Shown piece by piece: positions 54,569 through 63,263 of a DNA stretch of 64,000 nucleotides. The position numbers were made by a program, and so were the translations under genes. The notes beneath the pieces were generated by a model. The model ran no database searches, was not told where the DNA came from, and was given only the letters and a program-made list of their open reading frames with translations. Source of the DNA: Oscillibacter hominis (lineage in GTDB: Bacteria > Bacillota > Clostridia > Oscillospirales > Oscillospiraceae); assembly GCF_014334055.1 (NCBI RefSeq), contig NZ_CP060490.1, forward strand, positions 2,232,001 through 2,296,000, read 5' to 3'. Numbering within the stretch: position 1 is the first letter of the stretch; the number at the start of each line of letters is the position of its first letter.

Positions 54569-55870
54569 TTAGCCCAGGCCGTAGATCAGATTGGGCAGCG
54601 TTGTGGAAATTTGCGGGATGAAGGTAATGGCCAGCAGCACTGCGATCATGACAGCGTAAAATGGCAGCATGGCCTTTGTCAGCTGTTCTATGGACCGCTT
54701 TGCAATGGCGCTGCACACAAAAAGCAGCACGCCCACCGGCGGGGTGATGAGGCCGATGCCAAGGTTCAAAATCATGATGACGCCCAGCTGGATGGGGCTC
54801 ATTCCGATGGCGGTGACCACAGGCAGAATGATGGGGGTGATGATCAGGATGGAGCAGATCATATCCATCATGGTGCCCATAATCAAAAGCAGCAGGTTGA
54901 TGATCAGCAGCAGGACAATCTTGTTGGAGGAGATACCCAGCAGCAGATTGGTCAGCTTGGTGGGGATCTGAAGGTAGGAGACCACCCACCCGAAAGCAGA
55001 GGAGATGCCGATCAGCGCCATGACCATGGCCAGGGTCTTGAGGCTGTTGCGCATGATGTTGAGGATCTCCTTCAGGGGAATCTCCCGGTACACCGCGAAG
55101 GTGACGATCAGCGCATAGATGCAGGCAATGGCCGCGGACTCGGTGGCGGTGAACACGCCGGTGACCACGCCCAGCACCACAATCAGAACAGTGCCAAGGC
55201 CCCAGATGCCCTCCCAAGTGGCCCGCAGCGTCCGTTTCAGAGAGAATTTGTCGCCCACGGGATAGTTCTTCTTCCGGGCCACGATATAGCAGTAGATCAT
55301 CAGCGCCAGGCCCAGGAACAATCCCGGGATCAATCCGCCCATAAAGAGCTGGCCCACGCTGACGCCGCCGGCCGCCATGGCAAAGATGACCATATTGTGG
55401 CTGGGCGGGATCAGCAGGCCCTGGACGGAGCTGGCCATGGTGACGGCCGCGGAGAACTCGGTGTCATAACCGTTGTCCTCCATCACCGGGATCAGCATGG
55501 CGCCGATGGAGGATACGTCCGCAGTGGGGGAGCCGGAGATGCCGCCGAAAAAGGTGCTGGCCACAATGTTGACCATGCCCAGGCCGCAGCGCATCCAGCC
55601 CACCAGGGCATCCGCCAGCTTCACCAGCCGCCGGGTGATGCCGCCGGCGCCCATGATTTCGCCGGCCAGGATGAAGAAGGGGACCGCCATCAGCGAGAAA
55701 GAGTTGAGTCCCTTTACCGTCTGCTGGGCCACGGTTTGCAGGGGAATGCCTAAGTACAGCACCGTCAGCAGGGTGGACGCGCCGATGGAAAACAAAATAT
55801 GGTTGCCCAGGAAGATCAGCAGGAAAAAGCTTCCCAGGAGAATGATCGTAGCAATTACTTCCGTTGACAT
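54569..55870 (-). CDS. dctM: TRAP transporter large permease DctM (system 3)
   Basis: 433 aa, polytopic. Family motifs are GISGSPTADVSSIG, PPSHNMVIFAMAAGG (in place of the usual PPSIPFVIYG), GVFTATESAA and TPPVGVLLFV. These variants put it in a different DctM subgroup from systems 1 and 2. It overlaps dctQ by 16 bases. It is in the operon of the DapA-family lyase. Confidence 0.95.
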   Translation of the reverse strand: MSTEVIATIILLGSFFLLIFLGNHILFSIGASTLLTVLYLGIPLQTVAQQTVKGLNSFSLMAVPFFILAGEIMGAGGITRRLVKLADALVGWMRCGLGMVNIVASTFFGGISGSPTADVSSIGAMLIPVMEDNGYDTEFSAAVTMASSVQGLLIPPSHNMVIFAMAAGGVSVGQLFMGGLIPGLFLGLALMIYCYIVARKKNYPVGDKFSLKRTLRATWEGIWGLGTVLIVVLGVVTGVFTATESAAIACIYALIVTFAVYREIPLKEILNIMRNSLKTLAMVMALIGISSAFGWVVSYLQIPTKLTNLLLGISSNKIVLLLIINLLLLIMGTMMDMICSILIITPIILPVVTAIGMSPIQLGVIMILNLGIGLITPPVGVLLFVCSAIAKRSIEQLTKAMLPFYAVMIAVLLAITFIPQISTTLPNLIYGLG

Positions 55871-56349
55871 AGCGTCCTCCCCAATTGGTACAAAAGCATG
55901 ATGGTCATGGCAAGGCCCCCGATACAGACCGAGCCGTACAGCACGGAGGAGGGCAGGCCGCTGCCGGGCAACTTCGTGCGGGACGTCTGTTCGATCAGGT
56001 CCAGGCCCTTCCAGAAGAGTACGCCGCAGAAAAAGATATTCAAAAGCGCAAAGATCGTGTTGCGGATTTTCAGCCCCAATGGGCCGAACAGTTTGTCAAA
56101 AATGGTCATACGCACGTGGGTGTCATCTTTGACCGCCAGGGCGGCCGCCATCAGCGACATCCACACCATGAGGATTTTGGAGACTTCCTCCGCCCAGGAG
56201 GGCGTGTTGTTGAGCACGAACCGCCCAAAGACCGCCCAGGTGATCACCACCACCTGACCGGCCAGGCAGATCACGCAGATCCACTGGATCAAGCTGTAGA
56301 GGAGGTCGATGACCCGCTCCACCTTTGATTTTCCCAATTCATGTTCCAT
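55855..56349 (-). CDS. dctQ: TRAP transporter small permease DctQ (system 3)
   Basis: 164 aa with four helices; WAVFGRFVLNNTPSWAEEVSKILMVW-type sequence in helices 1-2 is the DctQ signature, followed by LAVKDDTHVRMTIFD. It lies 121 bases after dctP, with a stem-loop in between, and is translationally coupled to dctM. Confidence 0.93.
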   Translation of the reverse strand: MEHELGKSKVERVIDLLYSLIQWICVICLAGQVVVITWAVFGRFVLNNTPSWAEEVSKILMVWMSLMAAALAVKDDTHVRMTIFDKLFGPLGLKIRNTIFALLNIFFCGVLFWKGLDLIEQTSRTKLPGSGLPSSVLYGSVCIGGLAMTIMLLYQLGRTLCQRK

Positions 56350-56410
56350 ATATCAGATTCCTCTCTGAACCGTACCAAGGCAGGCGCGGTCCACCGCTCC
56401 TAAATTGGAA

Positions 56411-56445
56411 GCAGGGCCGCCGGTGCGTTTTACCGACGGCCCCGC
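56411..56445 (-). terminator. Intercistronic stem-loop between dctP and dctQ (system 3)
   Basis: A GC-rich imperfect inverted repeat (GCAGGGCCGCCGGT with ACCGACGGCCCCGC) in the dctP-dctQ gap, in the same place as the hairpin of system 1. Confidence 0.6.
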
Positions 56446-56470
56446 ATCACACGCAATCCGTCAGGATCAG

Positions 56471-57523
56471 TTACTGCATGTCCTGAATCTGCTGCAGCAG
56501 ATCTTCATATCCAACGGAGAACTGGGCGTACATGGGCTGCACGGCATCCATCCACTCCTGGGGATTGTCGGGGGTGACGAAGGTCAGGCCCTTGCCCTCC
56601 AGAGCGGTGCGGTAGCCGTCCAGCTCAGCCTCAGCGATCTCTTTGTAGTAAGCTGCGCCCTCGTCCATGGCCTCCTGCAAAATGGCCTGGTCCTCCGCGC
56701 TCAGCTTATTCCAGAAGGATTCGCCCACCAGCATAATGCTGGCCTCGTACTGGTGCGCCATATCCAGGACATAGGAGCTGACCTCATAGAAGCTCATGTT
56801 CAAAATGCCCTTCAGGGGGTTGTCGGCGCCGTCCACAATGCCGGTCTGCAGGGAGCTGTAGAGCTCATTGTAGGCAATGGGGGTGGCGGAAGCGCCCAGG
56901 CTCTCCACCATGGAGGTGGCCAGGGAGTTGGTCGGGACGCGGATCTTCAATCCCTTGATGTCGTCCAGGCTGGAGACTTCCTTGTTCTTGAAGAAGAAAT
57001 ATCTGCCGGAGGGCTCCAGATAGCCCAGGCCGTAGACGCCCAGGCCCTTGTCCACGATCTCCTGGAGCATGGTGTCGCCCACTTCACTCTCCAGCACCTT
57101 GTTGGCGCTCTCCAAATCCTTGAACACGAAAGGCAGGGACAGCAGGTTCATGGACTCGGCGCCGGCATCGGCCAGCCAGGAGGGGTTGGTGCGGCACATC
57201 TCGATGGAGCCCATCTGCACGGAGCTGAGGATATCGGCCATCTCGCCCATCTGGCCGGCAGGATAGACCTGGACCTCGATGCGGCCGTTGCTCTTTTCGG
57301 AAACCAGCTCGGCAAACTTATACTCGAACTGGGTCTCCACGTCGTTCTCCGCCTGAACGTCCGCGAGACGGATGGTGATCTTCTCGCCGGAGGGCGCAGA
57401 AGAGCCGGAGGCACTGCCGGACGCACTGCCGCTGCCGGACGCGCTGCCGGAGCCGCTGCTGCCGCAGGCCGCCAGGGAAAGTGCCATTACAAGTGCCATT
57501 GCCAAAGACAGAAACTTTTTCAT
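56471..57523 (-). CDS. dctP: TRAP transporter solute-binding lipoprotein DctP (system 3)
   Basis: 350 aa. Signal peptide MKKFLSLAMALVMALSLAAC with a lipobox and a long Ser/Gly linker to about residue 45. The DctP core is seen in GLKIRVPTNS and VDGADNPLKG. Sugar-acid binding proteins of the DctP family often carry such VDGADNP variants, but the ligand is not certain. The signal peptide and 5' flank are nearly the same as those of the unrelated tctC (60893-61924). It is the second gene of the lyase operon. Confidence 0.93.
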   Translation of the reverse strand: MKKFLSLAMALVMALSLAACGSSGSGSASGSGSASGSASGSSAPSGEKITIRLADVQAENDVETQFEYKFAELVSEKSNGRIEVQVYPAGQMGEMADILSSVQMGSIEMCRTNPSWLADAGAESMNLLSLPFVFKDLESANKVLESEVGDTMLQEIVDKGLGVYGLGYLEPSGRYFFFKNKEVSSLDDIKGLKIRVPTNSLATSMVESLGASATPIAYNELYSSLQTGIVDGADNPLKGILNMSFYEVSSYVLDMAHQYEASIMLVGESFWNKLSAEDQAILQEAMDEGAAYYKEIAEAELDGYRTALEGKGLTFVTPDNPQEWMDAVQPMYAQFSVGYEDLLQQIQDMQ

Positions 57524-57552
57524 GGTTTTCCTCCTATTTGATTTCTTTTGTC

Positions 57553-57583
57553 ATTTATCAACAGCTCAGTTGAGCTTGCCGAT
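57553..57583 (-). repeat. 5' flank of dctP shared with tctC
   Basis: ATTTATCAACAGCTCA, then GAGC and GCCGATC with small gaps, matches 61951-61981. Here the right part encodes the last codons of the DapA-family lyase (EIGKLN, stop); at tctC the same bases are not coding. A shorter match, ATTTATCAA, also lies ahead of the system 1 dctP at 3166-3174. Confidence 0.75.
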
Positions 57584-58489
57584 CTCCTTGAGGATGCCGA
57601 GGGTGACCTTCATCTCCTCCTCGGTGGCGGGAGCCAGGGGGCTGCGTGCCGGCCCAAGCTTGATGCCGGTCACGGCCTCAATGGCCGGGCGCAGGATGGA
57701 GTTGGGCAGGATGCGGCCGTTCTGGCCGGTGGACTTGCAGAAGCGGTAGATGGGCACGAACAGCTCCTTGGCCTTCTCGTTGTCCCCCTCCGCAAAGGCC
57801 TTGAAGATCGCGCGGATCTCATGGCCGAAGATGTGGGCTCCGCCGGACACCAGGCCCATGGCGCCCTGCACGATGGTGGGCAGCAGCATCACGTCGTCGC
57901 CGTTGTAGATGGCGAAGTCGGGATCCACGTCCGCCGTGGCCAGGAAGAAGTCCGTCACCTGGGTGGGGTTGATCCCCGCCTCGTCCTTGATGCCGATGAT
58001 GTTGGGGATGGACGCCAGGCGCCGCACCGTCTCCGCCTCCAGGTTCACGCCCACAAAGATGGGGATGTTGTAGAGCATGATGTTGGCCTTGGTGCTCTCG
58101 GCCAGGGTCTTGAAGTGGTTATAGAGCCCCTCCTGGGTGGGCTTGTTGTAGAACGGGCACACCACCAGGCAGGTCTCAATGCCAAGCTCCACCGCCTTGT
58201 TGGTCAGCGCTACCGTCTCCTTGGTGGAGGCGCAGCCCGTGCCGGCGATGACCGGCTTGCGGCCGGCGGCGGCCTTCACCGCTGTTTCCATCAGCTTCAC
58301 GCGCTCGTCAAAGGTCAGGAGGCTGGCCTCGCCCGTGGTGCCCGTCACGATCAGCGAATCGCACAGGTCCTTCTCGATCAGGTACTCGATCAGCTCAGCG
58401 TACTTGCCGTAATCCACGTCCTCGTTGGCGTCATACGGCGTGATCAGCGGCAGCAGTATCTGCCCGTACTTTGCTACAAACTTGTTCAT
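57566..58489 (-). CDS. DapA/N-acetylneuraminate lyase family aldolase
   Basis: About 307 aa, class I aldolase of the DHDPS/NAL family. The Schiff-base lysine is Lys168 in GIKDEAG, the partner Tyr is 140 and TGTTGE lies at 49-54. After LYNIP comes IFVGVN, where true DHDPS has an arginine (VPSRT) for the substrate carboxylate, so this is probably not lysine synthesis. It opens an operon with a TRAP transporter and two oxidoreductases, pointing to catabolism of a 2-keto acid such as a deoxy-ketosugar acid. The start is the ATG at 58489, after GAAGGGA. Confidence 0.88.
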   Translation of the reverse strand: MNKFVAKYGQILLPLITPYDANEDVDYGKYAELIEYLIEKDLCDSLIVTGTTGEASLLTFDERVKLMETAVKAAAGRKPVIAGTGCASTKETVALTNKAVELGIETCLVVCPFYNKPTQEGLYNHFKTLAESTKANIMLYNIPIFVGVNLEAETVRRLASIPNIIGIKDEAGINPTQVTDFFLATADVDPDFAIYNGDDVMLLPTIVQGAMGLVSGGAHIFGHEIRAIFKAFAEGDNEKAKELFVPIYRFCKSTGQNGRILPNSILRPAIEAVTGIKLGPARSPLAPATEEEMKVTLGILKEIGKLN

Positions 58490-58538
58490 GTAGGTCCCTT
58501 CCATCTCCATAAAATCTCACTATTTCCCATAACATCTG

Positions 58539-58609
58539 ATTGTACGACGTCATGAAATCATATTGTCAATGTATCCGAATTTATATAACTTGTCAATGTT
58601 TTGCCAGGT
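58539..58609 (-). promoter_or_regulatory. Promoter region and candidate operator of the lyase-TRAP operon
   Basis: TTGTACGACGTC at 58540-58551 overlaps the leftward -10 TACAAT. TTGACA words lie upstream, one of them with a 19-base spacing to this -10. A second possible promoter (TTGACA, 17 bases, TACATT) lies about 25-30 bases further upstream. The operator word recurs at 62083-62094 and 62311-62322. Its position over the -10 suggests repression. Confidence 0.55.
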
Positions 58610-58715
58610 AAAATATGCTTTTCCAACACAGAATTTATGTTTTCAACAAAATACCCATTCATTTTTTGTAAAGATTGTTTTTGACCTTCAAAAAACCTTA
58701 ACAGCCGCTTAACAG

Positions 58716-58749
58716 AAAAAGGAGAGGCGCAAATACGCCTCTCCTTTTT
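58716..58749 (-). terminator. Terminator of the tct operon
   Basis: AAAAAGGAGAGGCG and its complement with flanking A and T runs, 13 bases past the tctA stop. Confidence 0.88.
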
Positions 58750-58762
58750 GTGCAATGCTTGC

Positions 58763-60307
58763 TTATTTCTGCTCTTCCTGGGCCTCGATACTGGCCACTT
58801 CCGCGGCCACTTCCTCTGCCACCAGATCGCTCTTGCTCTTTTTGTTCTTGCTCTGCTTGCGCAGATTGGAGAACAGTGTGGCGGCGATGATGACAATGAA
58901 GAGGATGGAGATGGGCCGGGTAAACAGGATGGTATAGCTGCCGCCCGAGATCAGCAGTGCCCGGGACAGGTTCTGTTCCACGGTGGGCCCCAAGATGATA
59001 CCCAAAAGCACCGGGGCAACCGGGTAGTCCGCCTTGGTCATAAAGTAGCCCGCGATGCCGGCCACCACGGTGGTAATCACATCAAATACATTGTTGCGCA
59101 TGGCAAAGGAGCCGGTCAGCGCCAAAACAAAGATCACCACGGTGATCATGTTCTTCGGCAGGGACAGCACCTTGGCGAAGAGCCGGGCGCACAGCAGGCC
59201 GAAAATCACGATGAACAGATTGGAGGTGATAGTGGCGGCGAACACGGAATAGATGGTCTCCGGATGATCCCGGAACAGCAGCGGTCCCGGGGTCAGGCCC
59301 AGCACCATCAGTCCGCCCAGCAGCACCGCCGTACCGGCCTCGCCGGGGATGCCCAGGGTGAACATGGGGATCAGGGCGCCGTTGACGCAGGCATTGTTGC
59401 CGGACTCCGGAGCGGCAATGCCCTCGATGGCGCCCTTGCCGAACTCCTCCGGATGCTTGCTGGAGCGCTTGGCCTCGCCATAGGACAAGAAAGCGGCGAT
59501 ATCCGTGCCCGTGCCGGGCACGGCGCCCACAAAGGTGCCGATGAAGGCGGACTTCACCACGTGGGGCAGAATCCGGAGGAAGTCCTTGGCCGAGATGCCG
59601 ATGTGCTCGATCTTCAGCTGCTTGGCCTGGGGCTGGTCATACTCTTCCACGCTGTTGAGCGCCTGGGCCATGGCAAAGAGGCCGATGAGCACCGCCTGCA
59701 GCGACACGCCGCTCAGCAGGTTCATGGAACCAAAGGTGAAACGGATGCTGCCGCTGATGGGGTCAATGCCGATGGTGGCCATCAGCAGGCCCACCAGGCC
59801 GGCGATGTAGCCCTTAATCAAGGACTTCCCGGAGACAAAGCTGATCATGGTCAGGCCGTACACAGCCAGCCAAATGTATTCAGGCGCGCCGAACTTCAGC
59901 GCGATTTTTGCAATGGTAGGAGCCAGGAAAGTCAGCACCAGGGCGCCGATCAGGCCGCCCATTGCCGAGGCGATGGTGGAAGTGGCCAGCGCCCTGCCGG
60001 CCTCGCCCCGTTTTGCCATGGGATAGCCGTCGATCAGCGTGGCGCCGGCGGCAGGGGTGCCGGGGGTGCGCAGCAAAATGGCGGAGATGGAGCCGCCGTA
60101 GATGGCGCCGGCAAAGATACCGATCAGCAGGGAAAGGCCCACGTCGGAGGGCAGGGAATAGGTGAAGGGCAAGAGAAGCGTCATGCCCATGGTGCCCGTC
60201 AGGCCGGGCAGGGAGCCGATGACCACGCCGGCGATCACACCGATCATCAGGTAGAGCCAGCCGCCGTTTTCGATCATCCGCACGAAACCGTCAATCAATA
60301 AACTCAT
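58763..60307 (-). CDS. tctA: Tripartite tricarboxylate transporter permease TctA
   Basis: 514-aa membrane protein with about 12 helices. GSLPGLTGTMGMTLLLPFTYSLP near 32, GSISAILLRTPGTPAA near 70 and IPMFTLGIPGEAGTAVLLGG near 322 are TctA family motifs. It is the conducting subunit for a carboxylate bound by TctC. It follows tctB by 12 bases. Confidence 0.95.
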   Translation of the reverse strand: MSLLIDGFVRMIENGGWLYLMIGVIAGVVIGSLPGLTGTMGMTLLLPFTYSLPSDVGLSLLIGIFAGAIYGGSISAILLRTPGTPAAGATLIDGYPMAKRGEAGRALATSTIASAMGGLIGALVLTFLAPTIAKIALKFGAPEYIWLAVYGLTMISFVSGKSLIKGYIAGLVGLLMATIGIDPISGSIRFTFGSMNLLSGVSLQAVLIGLFAMAQALNSVEEYDQPQAKQLKIEHIGISAKDFLRILPHVVKSAFIGTFVGAVPGTGTDIAAFLSYGEAKRSSKHPEEFGKGAIEGIAAPESGNNACVNGALIPMFTLGIPGEAGTAVLLGGLMVLGLTPGPLLFRDHPETIYSVFAATITSNLFIVIFGLLCARLFAKVLSLPKNMITVVIFVLALTGSFAMRNNVFDVITTVVAGIAGYFMTKADYPVAPVLLGIILGPTVEQNLSRALLISGGSYTILFTRPISILFIVIIAATLFSNLRKQSKNKKSKSDLVAEEVAAEVASIEAQEEQK

Positions 60308-60319
60308 GATACCCTCCTT

Positions 60320-60787
60320 TTAACCCAGGAACGCCAGCAGGCCCTTGGGCAGGGGGACCAGCAGCAGCATGTGGAAGAGATAGTAAGAGGCAAGTGTCGT
60401 CGCAAGGGGCAGAACAAGATAGACCCACACTTTTTTGACCCGGAACAGCTTCAGCAGGCAAACCATCAGGATCAGGGAGCACAGGATGTAACCCACCGGC
60501 TTGAGCAAAACGGCATAAAGGATGATCAGCCCGATGGCGATGATCACTTCCTTCTTGTTGGCTACCGTCACACTGGTGGTGAGCTTGCCCCGCAGGGCAT
60601 TGGCCAGTTGCACAGTGGCTGCCACGCTCATCAGCACGCAGATGATGCGGGGCCATACGTCCGGGTTCAGGGAATTGTCGGCGGTTGCCTTGAAAGAGGC
60701 GCTGTAGACAAACACAAAGATGGTCACAGCATAGACGGCCAGTGATACGACAATATCAATCCAGTTCCTCTTTTTTGTTGATTCCAT
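60320..60787 (-). CDS. tctB: Tripartite tricarboxylate transporter small subunit TctB
   Basis: 155 aa with four hydrophobic segments and a P-x-W-P segment (LNPDVWPRIICVLM) typical of TctB. It is the small membrane partner of TctA. It lies about 105 bases after tctC, with a stem-loop in the gap. Confidence 0.9.
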   Translation of the reverse strand: MESTKKRNWIDIVVSLAVYAVTIFVFVYSASFKATADNSLNPDVWPRIICVLMSVAATVQLANALRGKLTTSVTVANKKEVIIAIGLIILYAVLLKPVGYILCSLILMVCLLKLFRVKKVWVYLVLPLATTLASYYLFHMLLLVPLPKGLLAFLG

Positions 60788-60821
60788 GGCCTTTTTTCCT
60801 TTCAGCTGTATAATCAGAAGG

Positions 60822-60873
60822 AGCTCCTGCTCCCGCCGCCCTGGTCAGTCCGGGGCGGCAAAAAGCAGGAGCT
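60822..60873 (-). terminator. Intercistronic stem-loop between tctC and tctB
   Basis: Outer arms AGCTCCTGCT (60822-60831) and AGCAGGAGCT (60864-60873) enclose an inner GCCGCCC / GGGGCGGC stem. It matches the placement of hairpins after dctP in systems 1 and 3 and likely serves unequal expression. Confidence 0.7.
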
Positions 60874-60892
60874 TTTCTTCAGGTTTTCGCGA

Positions 60893-61924
60893 TTACTGAG
60901 ACAGGCCCAGCAGTTCGCAGACGGACTTCATGCTGGCGGCGGTCTCGTCGCACAGCTGCTTGTACTCCTCGGTGGGCAGGTACTTGATGCCCAGGCCCAT
61001 GTTGTCCATGGCCTCGATGAAGCTGGGCTCCTCGCTCATCTTGCCGAAGGCCTCGTCCAGAGCGGCAACCACTTCGGGATCCATGCCGGCCGGTCCGCCG
61101 ATGCCGCGGAAGGTGGACAGGGTGATATCATAACCCTCGTCCTTCATGGTGGGGACATCGGTGCTGAAGATGGTCATGGGCTCGTCGGAGAAGGTGGCCA
61201 GGACGCGGATGTCGCCGGAGGCCTCCAGCGCGGTCTCCTCGGCGCCGGAGAAGGTGACGGCGTCAATGTCGCCGCCCATCAGGGCCGCGTTGCCGGTGGA
61301 AGAGCCGTCATAGGGGACATAGGTGACCTCGATGCCGGCAGCGTCGGCAAACAGGCCGCCGGCCAGGTGCCACAGGAAGCCGGTGCCGGAGTGGCCGATC
61401 TTCAGGGCGCCGGGGTTGGCCTTGGCATATTCCACCACGTCAGCCACGGACTGGAAGTCGGAGCTGGCGGAGACAGCCAGGGCGGCGGGGTCGGAGTTGA
61501 TGTTGCAGATCTGGGTGAAGTCGCTGAAGTCAAAGGTGTAGACGCCCTGCTCCTTCAGGAAGGACAGCTCAACAGGCAGCAAAGCCAGGGTGTAGCCGTC
61601 GGGCTCCGCGGAGAGCAACTGGGCCAGGCCCACAGCGCCGCTGCCGCCGGTGACGTTCTCCACATTGATCTTTACGCCCAGATACTTCTCGGCGTTCTCA
61701 ACCAGCTTTCTTGCAACGGTGTCGGTGCCGCCGCCGGCAGACCAGGGAACGATCATGGTGATGTCGTGGTCAAAGGTCACGCCGCCGGCCTCGCCGGAAC
61801 CGGAACCGCTGGCACTGCCGCTGCCGGACGCGCTGCCGGAAGCAGAGCCGCCGCCGCTGTTGCCGCAGGCCACCAGAGAGAGGGCCAGCACAAGAGCCAT
61901 GGCCAAAGACAAAAACTTCTTCAT
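60893..61924 (-). CDS. tctC: Tripartite tricarboxylate transporter substrate-binding lipoprotein TctC
   Basis: 343 aa. Signal peptide MKKFLSLAMALVLALSLVAC with a lipobox and a Ser/Gly linker to about 47. The Bug/TctC fold is shown by PWSAGGGTDTVARKL near 55 and VTGGSGAVGLAQL near 87, the two loops that hold the ligand carboxylate. It is first of the tctCBA operon. The first 20 residues are almost identical to those of dctP in system 3 although the mature proteins are unrelated. Confidence 0.94.
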   Translation of the reverse strand: MKKFLSLAMALVLALSLVACGNSGGGSASGSASGSGSASGSGSGEAGGVTFDHDITMIVPWSAGGGTDTVARKLVENAEKYLGVKINVENVTGGSGAVGLAQLLSAEPDGYTLALLPVELSFLKEQGVYTFDFSDFTQICNINSDPAALAVSASSDFQSVADVVEYAKANPGALKIGHSGTGFLWHLAGGLFADAAGIEVTYVPYDGSSTGNAALMGGDIDAVTFSGAEETALEASGDIRVLATFSDEPMTIFSTDVPTMKDEGYDITLSTFRGIGGPAGMDPEVVAALDEAFGKMSEEPSFIEAMDNMGLGIKYLPTEEYKQLCDETAASMKSVCELLGLSQ

Positions 61925-61950
61925 GGTAAATCCTCCATTTTTTCAGATGT

Positions 61951-61981
61951 ATTTATCAACAGCTCAAATGAGCAGCCGATC
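61951..61981 (-). repeat. 5' flank of tctC shared with dctP (fossil of a lyase gene end)
   Basis: Matches 57553-57583 in about 27 of 31 positions. At the other copy these bases cover the stop and last codons of the lyase gene; here they are non-coding and the frame is broken by small gaps, so this looks like the acceptor copy. Confidence 0.7.
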
Positions 61982-62082
61982 AGAAACCGCCGCCGGATGT
62001 CCCAAATTCCACATCCGCAGCAAGAATTGCAGGGTCAGATGAGACCATCCACCCTTTACAGCTTCTTTTCACAATCATCATA

Positions 62083-62094
62083 TTGTACGATGTC
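62083..62094 (-). promoter_or_regulatory. Candidate operator of the tct operon
   Basis: TTGTACGATGTC on the plus strand; read leftward its end overlaps a TACAAT -10 (62088-62083 region). Same word as at 58540-58551 and 62311-62322. Confidence 0.5.
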
Positions 62095-62279
62095 GCGCAG
62101 TTTATGTTAGATGACTTTGCCCCCAATGTCAATCTATTTTGGTCAGAAACCGCCGTGTTTTCACAATTCCTCCGTTTTAACTAAAAAGCCCGTTTGTTTT
62201 TTGTTAAATATTTGGAAGAAAATTTTTGCTATTTTTACAGCTTCTTTTTCCGCGTTTTTCACCAACTTGAAAGAAAAGC

Positions 62280-62322
62280 TTGACTTTTTTATAAAATGTA
62301 TTATTGTTTTTTGTATGATGTC
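62280..62322 (+). promoter_or_regulatory. Promoter and candidate operator of the SDR-lyase pair
   Basis: TTGACT (62280-62285), 16 bases, TATTGT (62302-62307), then the word TTGTATGATGTC at 62311-62322, just downstream of the -10 where a bound repressor would block transcription start. The rest of 61982-62420 is AT-rich and holds no gene that I can see. Confidence 0.55.
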
Positions 62323-62420
62323 TGTTGGACCTGGGCTGCCGCGTGCGGACCGGAGACTTTGGCATGGGCGCCGTCTTCGCGGCACAATTTGAAATTCTAA
62401 TAATTGGAAGGAGCATTCCT

Positions 62421-63263
62421 ATGATTACAAGCAACGATCCTCTGTTCAGCGTAGAAAACAAGATCTGCATCGTCACCGGCGGCATGGGCCAGTTGGGCGC
62501 GCAGTTCAGCAAGGCCCTCTGGGAGCGGGGTGCACGGGTGGCCGTGTGGGGCCGCCACGTCCCCCAGGAGAAGATCGAAAAGATTTACACCAAGGAGCAG
62601 TACACCTCCGACCGCCTGAAGTTTTACACCGTGGACATCACCAGCAAGGAGAGCCTCAACAAGGCCCTGGACGAGATGGAACAGGCCTGGGGCGGCGCCC
62701 CCGACGTGCTGGTGAACAACGCCGGCATCGACACCCAGCCCTCCGCGCCCCCGGAGGTTTCCGGCCCCTTTGAGAACTTCCCCGAGGAGGTGTTCCGCGA
62801 GGTGGTGGATGTGAACCTGGTCGGCACCTTCCTGGCCTGCCAGGCGGTGGGCGCCCGGATGGTGAAGGCCAACAAGGGCGGCTCCATCATCAACATCGGC
62901 TCCATCTACGGCATGGTTTCCCCCATCCAGGACATCTATGCCTATAAAAAGGAGCAGACCAGCGTGCCCTTCATCAAGCCTGTGGCCTACTCCGCCGCCA
63001 AGTCCGGCATTTATAACCTGACCCGCTACCTGGCCACCTATTGGGGCAAGCAGGATATCCGGGTGAACACCCTGACGCCTGCCGGCGTGTGGAGGGACAC
63101 CCAGGACGCCACCTTCCAGGGCAACTTCTGCGCCAGAATGCCCATGGGCCGCATGTCCCAGGAGGATGAGTACAACGGCGCCATCATCTTCCTGGCCTCC
63201 AAGGCGTCCTCCTTTATGACCGGCTCCAACCTGATCATCGACGGAGGCTGGACAGCATGGTAA
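62421..63263 (+). CDS. SDR family oxidoreductase (PtmA-like/sugar-acid type)
   Basis: 280 aa. Cofactor motif TGGMGQLG near 17-24, NNAGID near 94, SIYGMVSP near 150, catalytic YSAAKSG near 187 and C-terminal IDGGWTAW. The YSAAKSGIYNLTRYLATYW block and the GGWTAW ending resemble SDRs found beside nonulosonic-acid genes (PtmA-like), which fits the lyase gene that follows. The start is the ATG at 62421, with GGAAGGAG nine bases before. The stop overlaps the lyase start. Confidence 0.87.
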   Translation: MITSNDPLFSVENKICIVTGGMGQLGAQFSKALWERGARVAVWGRHVPQEKIEKIYTKEQYTSDRLKFYTVDITSKESLNKALDEMEQAWGGAPDVLVNNAGIDTQPSAPPEVSGPFENFPEEVFREVVDVNLVGTFLACQAVGARMVKANKGGSIINIGSIYGMVSPIQDIYAYKKEQTSVPFIKPVAYSAAKSGIYNLTRYLATYWGKQDIRVNTLTPAGVWRDTQDATFQGNFCARMPMGRMSQEDEYNGAIIFLASKASSFMTGSNLIIDGGWTAW

